From Stutzerimonas nosocomialis (GTDB lineage Bacteria; Pseudomonadota; Gammaproteobacteria; Pseudomonadales; Pseudomonadaceae): 64,000 nt of DNA. The translations under genes were made by a program, and so were the position numbers. The stretch's first letter is position 1; each line of letters opens with the position of its first letter. This document shows, one piece after another, positions 29,545-39,358 of the stretch. The stretch is from NCBI RefSeq assembly GCF_005876855.1, contig NZ_QLAE01000028.1, positions 1 through 64,000 on the forward strand. Reading direction: 5' to 3'. The notes below the pieces were generated by a model. That model was not told the DNA's origin and made no database searches. It saw only the letters and a program-made list of their open reading frames with translations.

Positions 29545-30570
29545 TCAGGGGTTGCGGACCTTGTCCATCACCGACAGCGACCGGGTCGCCTGCAGGACCA
29601 GCCCGTAGCTGAGCTTGTCGTAGGCGCGGAACACCATCAGCAGACCGGCACGCTCGTCCGGAATCTTCACGTATTCGCCTGTGACGCGGTCACGAACGGT
29701 TTCGCCGGTCTTGTAGACCGCCAGCACGTGGCCTTCCTCCAGGCCGTCGCGGGCGCCCTTGTTCAGGGTGACCACGTCGAACTGGCCGATCTGGGTCACG
29801 CCGCGGGGCACGTCGAGGATCACGCCCTTGATCTCGGCTTCCGGCGCCCGGGGCATGAAGGTCGAATTGACCGCACGCTCTTCGGTGGGGAACAGACGGT
29901 CGCCCAGGCGCACTTCCTGGTTGGTGCGCAGCAGATGCAGGGTGGCGATGTCGCCTTCGATGTCGACGATTTCCGCACCGCCGACGTCATCGGCGTTGAT
30001 CCCGAGGAATTCCTTGGTATCCGGATCGGTGTAGGTCTTGCCCTGGCGGAAGATGCCGTACGCCGGCAGGCCTTCCTCGAACTGGCCGCGGCCGTAGATG
30101 CGATCGCCCGAGCCGCTGATTACGCGCTCGGCGTTGCCTGCGACGATATAGGGCGCGCCCTGGAACTCGGCGGCGCTGTCGATGATGCGGTTCTTCAGCA
30201 GGAAGCTGTTGATGGCCTCCAGAGGAATGGTCGGGATCGCCTCGGCCATCGGCGTGCTGCGAATGCGCGGCGACAGCTTGATGGTGCCCCGCGATGCCCC
30301 GCGATCGAGCGTCAGGCGCGGCTGGCCGTCGATGTAGACCAGGCTCAGCATATCGCCGGGGTAGATCAGGTGCGGGTTTTCGATCTGCGGATTGGCGTGC
30401 CAGAGCTCGGGCCATTTCCATGGCTCGCGCAGGAACCGGCCGGAAATGTCCCAGAGCGTATCCCCCTTCACTACGGTATACCGCTCCGGATGCCCGTCCT
30501 TCAGCTGCACCGCAGCCTGGGCCAACCCGCCGACGGCCACTAGCAACAGGGCGAGTAGTGATTTCCTCAT
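29545..30570 (-). CDS. secreted LysM-domain peptidoglycan-binding protein
   Basis: A 341-residue exported protein: signal peptide MRKSLLALLLVAVGGLAQAA, then a LysM domain (YTVVKGDTLWDISGRFLREP, NPQIENPHLIYPGDML; about residues 28-80) that binds peptidoglycan. The remaining 250 residues have no catalytic motif that I recognise. It is the conserved neighbour of def and dprA in pseudomonads. An AAGGGA site lies 8 bases before the ATG. The leader contains a GC hairpin at 30615-30642. Confidence 0.85.
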   Translation of the reverse strand: MRKSLLALLLVAVGGLAQAAVQLKDGHPERYTVVKGDTLWDISGRFLREPWKWPELWHANPQIENPHLIYPGDMLSLVYIDGQPRLTLDRGASRGTIKLSPRIRSTPMAEAIPTIPLEAINSFLLKNRIIDSAAEFQGAPYIVAGNAERVISGSGDRIYGRGQFEEGLPAYGIFRQGKTYTDPDTKEFLGINADDVGGAEIVDIEGDIATLHLLRTNQEVRLGDRLFPTEERAVNSTFMPRAPEAEIKGVILDVPRGVTQIGQFDVVTLNKGARDGLEEGHVLAVYKTGETVRDRVTGEYVKIPDERAGLLMVFRAYDKLSYGLVLQATRSLSVMDKVRNP

Positions 30571-30614
30571 GTGGTGAATCCCTTTATTATGTGTCTTCAC
30601 GTAAAGCGCCCTAG

Positions 30615-30642
30615 CGCCGCGAAACCCTTGTAGGACGCGGCG
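30615..30642. repeat. GC-rich hairpin, REP-like, in the LysM leader
   Basis: CGCCGCG at 30615-30621 and CGCGGCG at 30636-30642 are perfect complements around a 14-base loop. It lies in the short divergent region between the LysM gene and def. It could be a REP element or leader structure; its role is unknown. Confidence 0.4.
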
Positions 30643-30717
30643 TGAAGCCGTTTCCAAGCTGCTGGGCATCTTAGCAGCGGATTTTGACTTTATTCCATAA
30701 GTGCATCACAAACGCAT

Positions 30718-31224
30718 ATGGCGATTCTGAACATCCTCGAATTTCCCGATCCACGCCTGCGCACCATCGCCAAACCGGTCGCAGAAGTGGACGAGAGCAT
30801 TCGCCAGCTGGTCGACGACATGTTCGAGACCATGTACGACGCACCGGGCATCGGCCTGGCGGCGACGCAGGTCAACGTGCACAAGCGGGTGGTGGTGATG
30901 GACCTGTCCGAGGACAAGACCGAGCCACGGGTCTTCATCAACCCGGAGATCGAGCCGCTGACCGAAGAGATGGACCAGTATCAGGAAGGATGCCTGTCGG
31001 TGCCCGGCTTCTACGAGAACGTGGACCGCCCGCAGAAGGTCAAGGTCAGGGCCCTGGGCCGCGACGGCCAGCCGTACGAGCTGATCGCCGAAGGCCTGCT
31101 GGCGGTATGCATCCAGCACGAATGCGATCATCTCAACGGCAAGCTGTTCGTCGACTACCTGTCCACGCTCAAGCGCGACCGGATCAAGAAGAAGCTGGAA
31201 AAGCTTCATCGCCAGCAGGCTTGA
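30718..31224 (+). CDS. def: peptide deformylase
   Basis: A 168-residue metalloenzyme removing the formyl group from nascent peptides. All three family motifs are present: GIGLAATQ (motif 1), EGCLSVPG (motif 2, metal Cys) and QHECDHLNG (motif 3, metal His residues and catalytic Glu). Divergent from the LysM gene and followed by fmt, as expected. A strong terminator at 31243-31269 separates it from fmt. Confidence 0.97.
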   Translation: MAILNILEFPDPRLRTIAKPVAEVDESIRQLVDDMFETMYDAPGIGLAATQVNVHKRVVVMDLSEDKTEPRVFINPEIEPLTEEMDQYQEGCLSVPGFYENVDRPQKVKVRALGRDGQPYELIAEGLLAVCIQHECDHLNGKLFVDYLSTLKRDRIKKKLEKLHRQQA

Positions 31225-31242
31225 CCTGCTCTTTCGTCCCAG

Positions 31243-31269
31243 AAAGGCTTGCCGCGGCAAGCCTTTTTT
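31243..31269 (+). terminator. intrinsic terminator between def and fmt
   Basis: An 11-bp stem (AAAGGCTTGCC / GGCAAGCCTTT) closes on a tiny loop and runs into TTTTTT. It is unusual inside the def-fmt pair. Since the fmt start is 16 bases further on, either read-through is common or fmt has a promoter of its own. Confidence 0.85.
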
Positions 31270-31284
31270 CGTAGCGAGATTCCC

Positions 31285-32217
31285 ATGCGCATCGTTTTCG
31301 CCGGCACCCCCGAATTCGCCGCCCAGCACCTGAAGGCCCTGCTCGATGCGGGCCAGCAGGTGGTGGCCGTCTACACCCAGCCGGACCGGCCCGCCGGCCG
31401 CGGCCAGAAGCTGATGCCCAGCCCGGTCAAGCAGCTCGCCATCGACCACGGCATCGAGGTTCGCCAGCCGGCGACGCTGCGCGATGCGGGCGCCCAGGCC
31501 GAGCTGGCGGCGCTGCAGGCCGACCTCATGGTGGTGGTCGCCTACGGGCTGATCCTGCCGCAGGCGGTGCTCGACACCCCGCGCCTGGGCTGCATCAACA
31601 GCCATGCCTCGCTGCTGCCGCGCTGGCGCGGTGCGGCGCCGATCCAGCGGGCGATCGAAGCGGGCGATGCGCGAAGCGGTGTCACCGTGATGCAGATGGA
31701 GGCCGGCCTGGATACCGGACCGATGCTGCTGAAGGTCGAGACGCCGATCGGCGCCGAGGACACCGGCGGCAGTCTGCACGACCGGCTGGCCACGCTCGGC
31801 GCCCAGGCGGTGGTCGAGGCCGTGCGTGCGCTGGCCGCCGGCACCCTGACCGGCGAGCCGCAGGACGACAGCCTGTCGACCTACGCCCGCAAGCTGAGCA
31901 AGGACGAAGCGCTGCTCGACTGGAGCCGCCCGGCCACCGAACTGGAGCGGCGGATTCGCGCCTTCAACCCCTGGCCGCTCTGCCACAGCAGCCTCGAAGG
32001 TGAAAGCCTGAAGGTCCATGCGGCGCGGCTCGCCCAGGGCCAGGGCGCGCCAGGCACCGTGCTCGAGGCCAGCCGCGACGGCCTGCTGGTCGCCTGCGGC
32101 GAAGGCGCCTTGCTGCTGACCCGCCTGCAGCTGCCCGGCGGCAAGGCCCTGGCATTCGGCGATCTCTACAACAGCCGCCGCGAGCACTTCGCCCTCGGCG
32201 CGGTGCTGGGCCGATGA
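31285..32217 (+). CDS. fmt: methionyl-tRNA formyltransferase
   Basis: A 310-residue enzyme that formylates Met-tRNA(fMet) with 10-formyl-THF. Motifs: [13 protein letters not shown] at the start, [19 protein letters not shown], the active-site [20 protein letters not shown], and [17 protein letters not shown]. The C-terminal tRNA-binding domain is complete. The ATG at 31285 gives the family's usual N-terminus; an ATG at 31249 would run through the terminator hairpin. Confidence 0.97.
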   Translation: MRIVFAGTPEFAAQHLKALLDAGQQVVAVYTQPDRPAGRGQKLMPSPVKQLAIDHGIEVRQPATLRDAGAQAELAALQADLMVVVAYGLILPQAVLDTPRLGCINSHASLLPRWRGAAPIQRAIEAGDARSGVTVMQMEAGLDTGPMLLKVETPIGAEDTGGSLHDRLATLGAQAVVEAVRALAAGTLTGEPQDDSLSTYARKLSKDEALLDWSRPATELERRIRAFNPWPLCHSSLEGESLKVHAARLAQGQGAPGTVLEASRDGLLVACGEGALLLTRLQLPGGKALAFGDLYNSRREHFALGAVLGR

Positions 32218-32227
32218 GGGCCTGGCG

Positions 32228-33556
32228 ATGAACCCGCGCCTGGCTGCCGCCCGCGCCCTGGCCTCGGTGCTGGCCGGCAAGGCCTCGCTCAACAGCGCCC
32301 TGCCCGATGCACTGGCCAAGGTCGATGCCCGTGACCGCGGCCTGACCCAGGAGCTGGCGCTCGGCACCGCGCGCTGGCAGCCACGCCTGGCCGGGCTCGC
32401 CGAGCGCCTGCTGCAGAAGCCGTTCAAGGCGGCCGATCGCGACGTCGAGGCGCTGTTGCTGGTCGGCCTCTACCAGCTGTTCTATACCCGCGTCCCGGCC
32501 CATGCGGCGATCGGCGAAACCGTCGGCTGCGTCGACAAGCTGAAGAAGCCCTGGGCCAAGGGCCTGCTCAATGCCGTGCTGCGTCGTGCCCAGCGCGAGG
32601 GCGAAGCCCTGCTGGTCGAACTCGAGCACGACCCAGTGATTCGCGTGGCGCATCCGCGCTGGCTGCAGAAGGCCCTCAAGGCCCACTGGCCCGAGCAATG
32701 GGAGCAGGTGTGCGCGGCCAACAACGCCCATCCGCCGTTCACCCTGCGCGTCAACCGCCGCCACGGCTCGCGCGACGCCTACCTGGCCGAGCTCACCGCG
32801 CAGGGCATCGAGGCGGTGGCCTGCCGCTACAGCGAAGACGGCATTCGCCTGGCCCAGGCCTGCGACGTGCATCAGCTGCCGGGTTTCGCCGAGGGACGGG
32901 TCAGCGTGCAGGACGAAGCCGCGCAGCTCAGCGCCGCCCTGCTCGACCTCGCGCCCGGCCAGCGCGTGCTCGACGCCTGCTGCGCGCCTGGCGGCAAGAC
33001 CTGCCACCTGCTCGAACGCGAAGCGGGTCTTGCCGGACTGGTCGCCCTGGAGCTCGAACCCAAGCGCCTGGCCCGCGTCGAGGAGAACCTCGCCCGCCTC
33101 GGCCTTGCCGCCGAGCTGGTGGCCGCCGATGCCCGCGACACGGCGCGCTGGTGGGACGGCCGGCCGTTCCAGCGCATCCTGCTCGATGCGCCCTGTTCGG
33201 CCACCGGCGTGATCCGCCGCCATCCGGACATCAAGCTGACCCGCCAGCCCGAGGACATCACCCCCCTGGCGGCGCTGCAGGGCGAGCTGCTCGATGCGCT
33301 CTGGCCGACCCTGGAAGTTGGTGGCGTGCTGCTCTATGCGACCTGCTCGGTGATGCCCACCGAGAACCGCGAGGTGATCGCGGCGTTTCTCGCCCGTACC
33401 CCTGGCGCCCGCGAGCTGGACATCGCCGGCGACTTCGGCCTCAAGCAAACCCACGGCCGCCAGCTGCTGCCACAGCCCGACGGCCATGACGGCTTCTACT
33501 ATGCCAAACTGATCAAGATCGCGGCGGGCCCGCGCAGCACAGAGAACCCTCAGTGA
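32228..33556 (+). CDS. rsmB: 16S rRNA m5C967 methyltransferase
   Basis: A 442-residue protein with an N-terminal NusB-like RNA-binding domain (about 1-140; [20 protein letters not shown]) and a C-terminal SAM methyltransferase domain. The latter has [15 protein letters not shown] for [20 protein letters not shown] with the motif IV Cys, and [13 protein letters not shown] with the catalytic Cys. Ten bases after fmt and overlapping trkA by 4 bases. Confidence 0.97.
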   Translation: MNPRLAAARALASVLAGKASLNSALPDALAKVDARDRGLTQELALGTARWQPRLAGLAERLLQKPFKAADRDVEALLLVGLYQLFYTRVPAHAAIGETVGCVDKLKKPWAKGLLNAVLRRAQREGEALLVELEHDPVIRVAHPRWLQKALKAHWPEQWEQVCAANNAHPPFTLRVNRRHGSRDAYLAELTAQGIEAVACRYSEDGIRLAQACDVHQLPGFAEGRVSVQDEAAQLSAALLDLAPGQRVLDACCAPGGKTCHLLEREAGLAGLVALELEPKRLARVEENLARLGLAAELVAADARDTARWWDGRPFQRILLDAPCSATGVIRRHPDIKLTRQPEDITPLAALQGELLDALWPTLEVGGVLLYATCSVMPTENREVIAAFLARTPGARELDIAGDFGLKQTHGRQLLPQPDGHDGFYYAKLIKIAAGPRSTENPQ

Positions 33557-34926
33557 AGATCATCATTCTCGGCGCCGGGCAGGTCGGCGGGACGCTGGCC
33601 GAACACCTCGCCAGCGAGGCCAACGACATCACCGTGGTCGACACCGATGGCGATCGCCTTCGCGACCTCGGCACCCGCCTGGACATCCGCACCATCCACG
33701 GTCGCGGCTCCTTTCCCACCGTGCTGCGCCAGGCCGGCGCGGACGACGCCGACATGCTGGTCGCGGTGACCAACAGCGACGAGACCAACATGGTCGCCTG
33801 CCAGGTGGCCTACAGCATGTTCCACACCCCGACCAAGATCGCCCGGGTGCGCGAGTCGGCCTACCTGATCCGCAGCGGCCTGTTCAGCAACGAGGCGATC
33901 CCGGTCGACGTGCTGATCAGCCCCGAACAGCTGGTCACCAACTACATCCGGCGGCTGATCGAGCACCCCGGTTCGCTGCAGGTGATCGACTTCGCCGAGG
34001 GCAAGGCGCAGCTGGTCGCGGTGCGTGCGTACTATGGCGGCCCGCTGGTGGGCCAGCAGTTGCGCCAATTGCGCCAGCACATGCCGAACGTCGATACGCG
34101 GGTGGCGGCGATCTTCCGTCGTAACCGCGCGATCCTGCCCCAGGGCGATACGGTCATCGAGGCCGACGACGAGGTCTTCTTCATCGCCGCGCGTGCCCAC
34201 ATCCGCGCGGTGATGAGCGAGATGCGTCGACTCGACGACAGCTACAAGCGCATCGTCATCGCCGGCGGCGGGCACATCGGCGAACGCCTGGCCGAGGCCA
34301 TCGAGAGCCGCTACCAGGTCAAGATCATCGAGATGAATCCGGCACGCTGCCGCTACCTCTCCGAGACCCTGGACAGCGCCATCGTCCTGCAGGGCAGCGC
34401 CTCGGACCGCGACCTGCTGGTCGAGGAGAACATCAACGAGGCCGACGTCTTCCTCGCCCTGACCAACGACGACGAGGCCAACATCATGTCCTCGCTGCTC
34501 GCCAAGCGCCTGGGCGCGCGCAAGGTGATGAGCATCATCAACAACCCGGCCTACGTGGACCTGGTGCAGGGCGGCGAGATCGACATCGCCATCAGCCCGC
34601 AGCAGGCCACCATCGGCTCGCTGCTGACCCACGTGCGCCGGGGCGACATCGTCAGCGCGCATTCGCTGCGCCGCGGCGCCGCCGAAGCCATCGAGGTGAT
34701 CGCCCACGGCGACCCACGCTCGAGCAAGGTGGTTGGGCGGATGATCGAACAGATCGCCCTGCCCTCGGGCACCACCATCGGTGCGGTGATCCGCGACGAG
34801 CAGGTGCTGATCGCCCACGACGACACGGTGATCGAATCGGGCGACCACGTGATCCTGTTCCTCGTCGACAAGAAGCACATCCGCGACGTCGAGCGGCTGT
34901 TCCAGGCCGGCCTGACGTTCTTCTAG
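33553..34926 (+). CDS. trkA: Trk potassium uptake system peripheral subunit TrkA
   Basis: A 457-residue cytoplasmic protein made of two RCK modules. Each begins with a NAD-binding glycine motif: [16 protein letters not shown] at residue 3 and [17 protein letters not shown] near residue 235. Each has a C-terminal RCK_C ligand domain. It gates the membrane subunit TrkH or TrkG. It starts at GTG 33553 within the rsmB stop (GTGA). This is the last syntenic core gene before the accessory region. Confidence 0.96.
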   Translation: MKIIILGAGQVGGTLAEHLASEANDITVVDTDGDRLRDLGTRLDIRTIHGRGSFPTVLRQAGADDADMLVAVTNSDETNMVACQVAYSMFHTPTKIARVRESAYLIRSGLFSNEAIPVDVLISPEQLVTNYIRRLIEHPGSLQVIDFAEGKAQLVAVRAYYGGPLVGQQLRQLRQHMPNVDTRVAAIFRRNRAILPQGDTVIEADDEVFFIAARAHIRAVMSEMRRLDDSYKRIVIAGGGHIGERLAEAIESRYQVKIIEMNPARCRYLSETLDSAIVLQGSASDRDLLVEENINEADVFLALTNDDEANIMSSLLAKRLGARKVMSIINNPAYVDLVQGGEIDIAISPQQATIGSLLTHVRRGDIVSAHSLRRGAAEAIEVIAHGDPRSSKVVGRMIEQIALPSGTTIGAVIRDEQVLIAHDDTVIESGDHVILFLVDKKHIRDVERLFQAGLTFF

Positions 34927-34949
34927 CCGCGCCGCCCGGAGGGCTTGCC

Positions 34950-35261
34950 ATGCTCGAATCGCTGGAAAAGATGCTCGCCAAAGGCATGGACAACCCGATG
35001 CTGCGCTTCGGTCTCGGCAAGGGTTATCTGGATGCCGGCGATGCGGCGCGCGCCAGTGAGCACCTGCAACGTTGCGTCGCGCAGGACCCTGGCTATTCGG
35101 CGGCCTGGAAGCTGCTCGGCAAGGCGCACCAGCAGCGTGGCGACGCCGAGGCCGCGCGCGCGGCCTGGGAGCAGGGCCTGGTCGCCGCCCAGGCAAAGGG
35201 CGACAAGCAGGCCGAAAAGGAAATGACGGTGTTTCTGCGCAAGCTCGACAAGCCGCGCTGA
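34950..35261 (+). CDS. small TPR-like protein
   Basis: A 103-residue protein with two tetratricopeptide-like helix pairs (PMLRFGLGKGYLDAGDAARA, SAAWKLLGKAHQQRGDAEAA, RAAWEQGL). Such proteins mediate protein contacts; the partner is unknown. It lies 23 bases after trkA and may be its last co-transcribed gene. Confidence 0.75.
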   Translation: MLESLEKMLAKGMDNPMLRFGLGKGYLDAGDAARASEHLQRCVAQDPGYSAAWKLLGKAHQQRGDAEAARAAWEQGLVAAQAKGDKQAEKEMTVFLRKLDKPR

Positions 35262-35271
35262 ACCCGCAAAG

Positions 35272-35297
35272 GGCCGGCACGCCTGCGCGCGCCGGCC
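35272..35297. terminator. hairpin between convergent genes
   Basis: GGCCGGC at 35272-35278 pairs with GCCGGCC at 35291-35297 across a 12-base GC-rich loop, between the TPR gene and the convergent chemoreceptor gene. No T-run, so termination strength is uncertain. Confidence 0.4.
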
Positions 35298-35303
35298 GCC
35301 CGG

Positions 35304-37226
35304 TCAGACGCGGAAGCGGCTGACCAGCATCTGCAGCTGGTTGCCCAGGCGCGCCAGTTCCACGCTCGAAGCGGCGGTTTCCTGGCTGGCTGCGGCGGTC
35401 TGCTCGGAGACGTCGCGCACGTTGAGGATGCTGCGGCTGATTTCCTCGGCCACCGCGCTCTGCTGCTCGGCCGCCGCGGCGATCTGCTGGTTCATCGACT
35501 GGATGTTCGACACGGTGCGGGTGATGTTCGACAGCGAACCACCGGCGCGACGGGTCAGCTCGACGCTGCTGTCGGTCAGGGTGCGGCTGCTCTGCATCAC
35601 GGTCGCGACCTGCTGGGTGCCGCTCTGCAGGCCGGCGACCAGCTCCTCGATCTCTTCGGTGGACTTCTGCGTGCGCTGCGCGAGCCCGCGCACCTCGTCG
35701 GCGACCACCGCGAAGCCGCGGCCAGCCTCGCCGGCACGTGCGGCTTCGATGGCGGCGTTGAGGGCCAGCAGGTTGGTTTGCTCGGCGACCGCCTTGATCA
35801 CGTCCATCACGCTGCCGATCTTGTTGCTTTCCTTCTCCAGCACCTTCATCGCTTCGGTGGAGCGACCCACCTCGCTGGCCAGGCGCTCGATCTGGGCGAC
35901 GACTTCGGCGACCACGCGGTCGCCCTCGCGGGCTTCGTTGTCGGCCTCGACGGCGGCCTGCGCCGCCTCTTCGGCGTTGCGCGCGACCTCCTGGACGGTG
36001 GCCGACATCTCGTGCATGGCCGTCGCCACCTGGTCGGTCTCGACCTTCTGGCTGTTGACCCCGGCGCTGGTCTGCTCGGTCACCGCGGACAGCTCTTCGG
36101 CGGCGCTGCTGATCTGACCGACACCGTCACGGATGCCGCTGATCAGCTCGCGCAAGGTCGAGCCCATGCGCTGGATGCCCTGCTGCAACACACCCATCTC
36201 GTCACGGCGGGTGATCTGCTCGCTGCTGGTCAGGTCGCCAGCGGCGATGCGCTCCACATGGGTCATGGTTTCGCGCAGCGGACGAATGATCTGCTGGGTG
36301 ATCAGCCAGGCTGCCAGCACGCCGAACAGCACCGCCAGCAGCGCGCTGATCAGCTGCAGGTTGCGCGCCTCGCCACTCTCGATCCCCAGGCGATCGACCT
36401 GGAACTTGTAGAGCGCGTCGCTGATCTTGTTGATTTCATAGCCCTGCAGGGTCATCTCCTGGCGCGACCGGGCGATGGCTTCGTTGGCCTTGGTGTAGTT
36501 GCCTACCGCTGCCTGATAGGCGCTGACGGCCCCTTCGATCTGCTGCACCAGCATGCGCTCGTCGCCCGACATGGCTCTCGCCAGTTGCGGCACGCTCGAA
36601 ACCATTCCCTCGACAGCCTGAAGCAAGGCCTTCTCGGTCTGCGGATTGGCGTTGGCGCGGTAGGCCGCCATCAGGTAGTCGAGCTCCAGCAAGTCTTCCT
36701 TGATCTCGGTAATGGCCAGCAGCCGGGCGAAGCGGCTGTCGTTGTCGGCCTGCAGGCGCACCGTCGAAGCGGTGAGAGCGGCAATCGCCTGCTTGGCCTT
36801 CTCCGACTGCTCGGTGACATTCTGCTGGGCGCCGTTGGCCAGCGCATAGGCGTCGAACATGACCTGCAGCGAACGCTGGTAGTCCTCGTTGATGGACGCC
36901 TGCTTTTTCAGCAGCTCGACGTTCACCGGGTTAGTGAAGCTGCCCAGCAGCTTCTTCTGCTGCTCGATGTAGATGCCCAGGTTGGTCTTGAGCCGATCGG
37001 TGCTGACCTGGTCGGCGTTGTCCACCATGAACTGCAGCCGGGCGATGCGCACGTTGGTCCAAGTGGTGTTGAGGTGGGTGATCTCGGTCATCCACAGGCT
37101 GCGCTGAATCACGCTGCCCAGGCTGTTCCAGCCGTTCCAGGCCAGGATCACGGTCAGCGCCAGAACGACGCCGAAGCCCAGCGCCAGCTTTTTGGTGACG
37201 CTGATGTTGGCAAACCAGCTCTTCAT
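35304..37226 (-). CDS. methyl-accepting chemotaxis protein with HBM-type sensor
   Basis: A 640-residue chemoreceptor. TM1 spans about residues 13-33 and TM2 about 291-313. The 255-residue, wholly helical periplasmic region is too long for a four-helix bundle and fits the helical bimodular (HBM) type of McpS. A HAMP domain follows, then the signalling hairpin with [20 protein letters not shown]. Known HBM receptors sense organic acids such as TCA intermediates. It neighbours a malate:quinone oxidoreductase gene, so an organic-acid ligand is plausible. GGAGA lies upstream of ATG 37226. The C-terminus lacks a CheR pentapeptide. Confidence 0.88.
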   Translation of the reverse strand: MKSWFANISVTKKLALGFGVVLALTVILAWNGWNSLGSVIQRSLWMTEITHLNTTWTNVRIARLQFMVDNADQVSTDRLKTNLGIYIEQQKKLLGSFTNPVNVELLKKQASINEDYQRSLQVMFDAYALANGAQQNVTEQSEKAKQAIAALTASTVRLQADNDSRFARLLAITEIKEDLLELDYLMAAYRANANPQTEKALLQAVEGMVSSVPQLARAMSGDERMLVQQIEGAVSAYQAAVGNYTKANEAIARSRQEMTLQGYEINKISDALYKFQVDRLGIESGEARNLQLISALLAVLFGVLAAWLITQQIIRPLRETMTHVERIAAGDLTSSEQITRRDEMGVLQQGIQRMGSTLRELISGIRDGVGQISSAAEELSAVTEQTSAGVNSQKVETDQVATAMHEMSATVQEVARNAEEAAQAAVEADNEAREGDRVVAEVVAQIERLASEVGRSTEAMKVLEKESNKIGSVMDVIKAVAEQTNLLALNAAIEAARAGEAGRGFAVVADEVRGLAQRTQKSTEEIEELVAGLQSGTQQVATVMQSSRTLTDSSVELTRRAGGSLSNITRTVSNIQSMNQQIAAAAEQQSAVAEEISRSILNVRDVSEQTAAASQETAASSVELARLGNQLQMLVSRFRV

Positions 37227-37350
37227 AGAAACATCTCCATATTCCATTTTTCAAAGTGCGAAACGCTGGAAATTGTTCTTATGAAGCCAGCCGGATTTCT
37301 TGCACACGGTATCGACACGAACGCGCCTTTCTGAAGGGGTTTCGCCCGAC

Positions 37351-37376
37351 AAAAAAGAACCCGCCGAGGCGGGTTC
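37351..37376 (-). terminator. intrinsic terminator of mqo
   Basis: On the minus strand GAACCCGCC/GGCGGGTTC forms a 9-bp stem with a minimal loop, followed by TTTTTT. It lies 11 bases past the mqo stop and isolates it from the chemoreceptor gene. Confidence 0.85.
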
Positions 37377-37386
37377 CTGTCCTGCG

Positions 37387-38985
37387 TCAGAGGGCGTCGG
37401 TTAGCGACGCGGTCTGCACCTCTTCAGGCATGACCTCGTCGAACTGCAGCTGCAGGTACTGGCTGCTGTACGCACGGATCTCGTTGGTCAGTGCCAGGTC
37501 GTTGTTCAGCTGGCGACCGTAGGAGGGAATGATCCGCTTGAGCGTGGCCTGCCATTCGGGCGACTCGACGCGCTCGGCGAAGTTCTTCTTCAGCAGGTTG
37601 AGCATGATCGGCGCGGCGGTCGAGGCGCCCGGGGAGGCGCCCAGCAGCGCGGCGATGCTGCCGTCGGCGGAGCTCACCACTTCGGTGCCGAACTGCAGGA
37701 TGCCGCCCTTCTCCGGGTCCTTCTTGATGATCTGCACGCGCTGGCCAGCCGTCCACAGCTCCCAATCCTCGGCGCGGACGTCGGGGAAGTAGTCACGCAG
37801 CACGTCGATGCGGTCTTCCTGGTCCAGCATCAGCTGACCGACCAGGTACTTGCTCAGGGCGAAGTTGTCGGTACCGGCCTGGATCATCGGGATGACGTTG
37901 TCGGTGCTCATCGAGCTGAACAGGTCCAGCAGCGAACCGTTCTTCAAGAACTTGGTGGAGAAGGTGGCGAACGGCCCGAACAGCAGGACCTTGTCGCCGT
38001 CGATCACCCGGGTGTCGAGGTGCGGCACCGACATCGGCGGCGAACCGACCGAGGCCAGGCCATATACCTTGGCCTGATGGCGAGCGACGATTTCCGGGTT
38101 CTTGGTCACCAGGAACTGGCCACCGACCGGGAAGCCGGCATAGCCCTTGGCTTCCGGAATGTCGGCCATCTGCAGCAGCTTGAGCGCGCCGCCACCGGCA
38201 CCGATGAAGACGAACTTGGCCTTGACCTGGGTTTCGGCCTCGCCCTTGGCGAGATCGGCGACCTTCACCGTCCAGGTGCCGTCCTCGTTGCGGGTGATGC
38301 CGCGCACTTCGTGCTGCAGGTGCAGGTTGACGTTGTCGCTGCGGGTCAGGGCGCCCACCAGCTGGCGGGTGATTTCGCCGAAGTTGACGTCGGTGCCGAT
38401 CGCCATGCGCGTGGCGGCGATCTTCTGCGTCGCCTCACGGCCTTCCATCACCAGCGGAATCCACTGCTCGATCTGCGCCGGGTCCTCGGAGTACTCCATG
38501 CCGCGGAACAGCGAGCTGTGCTGCAGGGCCTCGTGGCGCTTGCGCAGGAATTCGACGTTGGCGTCGCCCCAGACGAAGCTCATGTGCGGCACGTTGTTGA
38601 TGAAGCGCTTGGGCTCCTTGAGCACTTCGTTCTGCACCTGGTGCGCCCAGAACTGCTTGGAGATCTCGAAGGACTCGTTGATCGCCACCGCCTTGCTGAT
38701 GTCGATGCTGCCATCGGCCGTCTCGGGGGTGTAGTTCAGTTCGCAGAACGCGGAGTGGCCGGTACCGGCATTGTTCCAGGCGTTGGAGCTCTCGTCGGCG
38801 ACGGCGTCCAGGCGCTCGTAGATGTCGATGCTCCAGCCCGGCTCGAGCTCGTGCAGGTAGGTGCCCAGGGTTGCGCTCATGATGCCGCCGCCGATCAACA
38901 GGACGTCGACGGTCTTTTCCGGCTCGCTCGGCTTGGAGCAGCCGAACAGGCTGAAGCCCAGCAGTGCCACTAACAGTTTTTTCAT
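37387..38985 (-). CDS. mqo: malate:quinone oxidoreductase with lipoprotein signal
   Basis: A 532-residue FAD enzyme oxidising malate to oxaloacetate and passing electrons to quinone. The FAD site [17 protein letters not shown] starts near residue 28; other family segments are [27 protein letters not shown] and [16 protein letters not shown]. The N-terminus [16 protein letters not shown] is a lipoprotein signal with lipobox LFGC (Cys16), unlike soluble peripheral Mqo of E. coli. An ATG at 39018 would extend the protein by 11 residues. Terminator at 37351-37376. Confidence 0.93.
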   Translation of the reverse strand: MKKLLVALLGFSLFGCSKPSEPEKTVDVLLIGGGIMSATLGTYLHELEPGWSIDIYERLDAVADESSNAWNNAGTGHSAFCELNYTPETADGSIDISKAVAINESFEISKQFWAHQVQNEVLKEPKRFINNVPHMSFVWGDANVEFLRKRHEALQHSSLFRGMEYSEDPAQIEQWIPLVMEGREATQKIAATRMAIGTDVNFGEITRQLVGALTRSDNVNLHLQHEVRGITRNEDGTWTVKVADLAKGEAETQVKAKFVFIGAGGGALKLLQMADIPEAKGYAGFPVGGQFLVTKNPEIVARHQAKVYGLASVGSPPMSVPHLDTRVIDGDKVLLFGPFATFSTKFLKNGSLLDLFSSMSTDNVIPMIQAGTDNFALSKYLVGQLMLDQEDRIDVLRDYFPDVRAEDWELWTAGQRVQIIKKDPEKGGILQFGTEVVSSADGSIAALLGASPGASTAAPIMLNLLKKNFAERVESPEWQATLKRIIPSYGRQLNNDLALTNEIRAYSSQYLQLQFDEVMPEEVQTASLTDAL

Positions 38986-39358
38986 GAAAGGAAATTGCCT
39001 ACTACGGAAGAATTGCATGGCGTGTCCGCCAACGGTGCCGCAAGGCACGGAAAGGTCCTCTGGCCAGCCAGCAGGTTGCGTGGACACGGGTGAAGCGTTG
39101 CGCTTGGTGTTGCGGAAAGGCGCGACTGCGAAGCCCTTGAGCGTGGGCATGAGCGCGCGGGGGCGTCCCGGTGCTGGGACGTCGAGCGAAGACGGGGCGG
39201 CAAGGCCTGCTCGGCCGGCGATGTTCTGACTTTTGGCGGAACCGGCGCGAGGGCGCATTCTAGGCAGCCTGCCCGGGCGATGCAATGCGCAAGGCACAGC
39301 CTCGCGCCTCGCGCCAGAGACCCGCTGCCGCAGCGCGATGATGCGTCAGCGGGTAGGT
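38986..39358. other. intergenic region upstream of mqo
   Basis: About 370 bases hold the mqo promoter and the end of doeD. The open frames crossing it are shadows. I see no convincing hairpin, RNA gene or repeat. Confidence 0.5.

Noticed and set aside
30680-30712. TTGACT near 30687 as a strong -35 for def
   Set aside because: No acceptable -10 follows at 16-18 bases, so I did not annotate a promoter.
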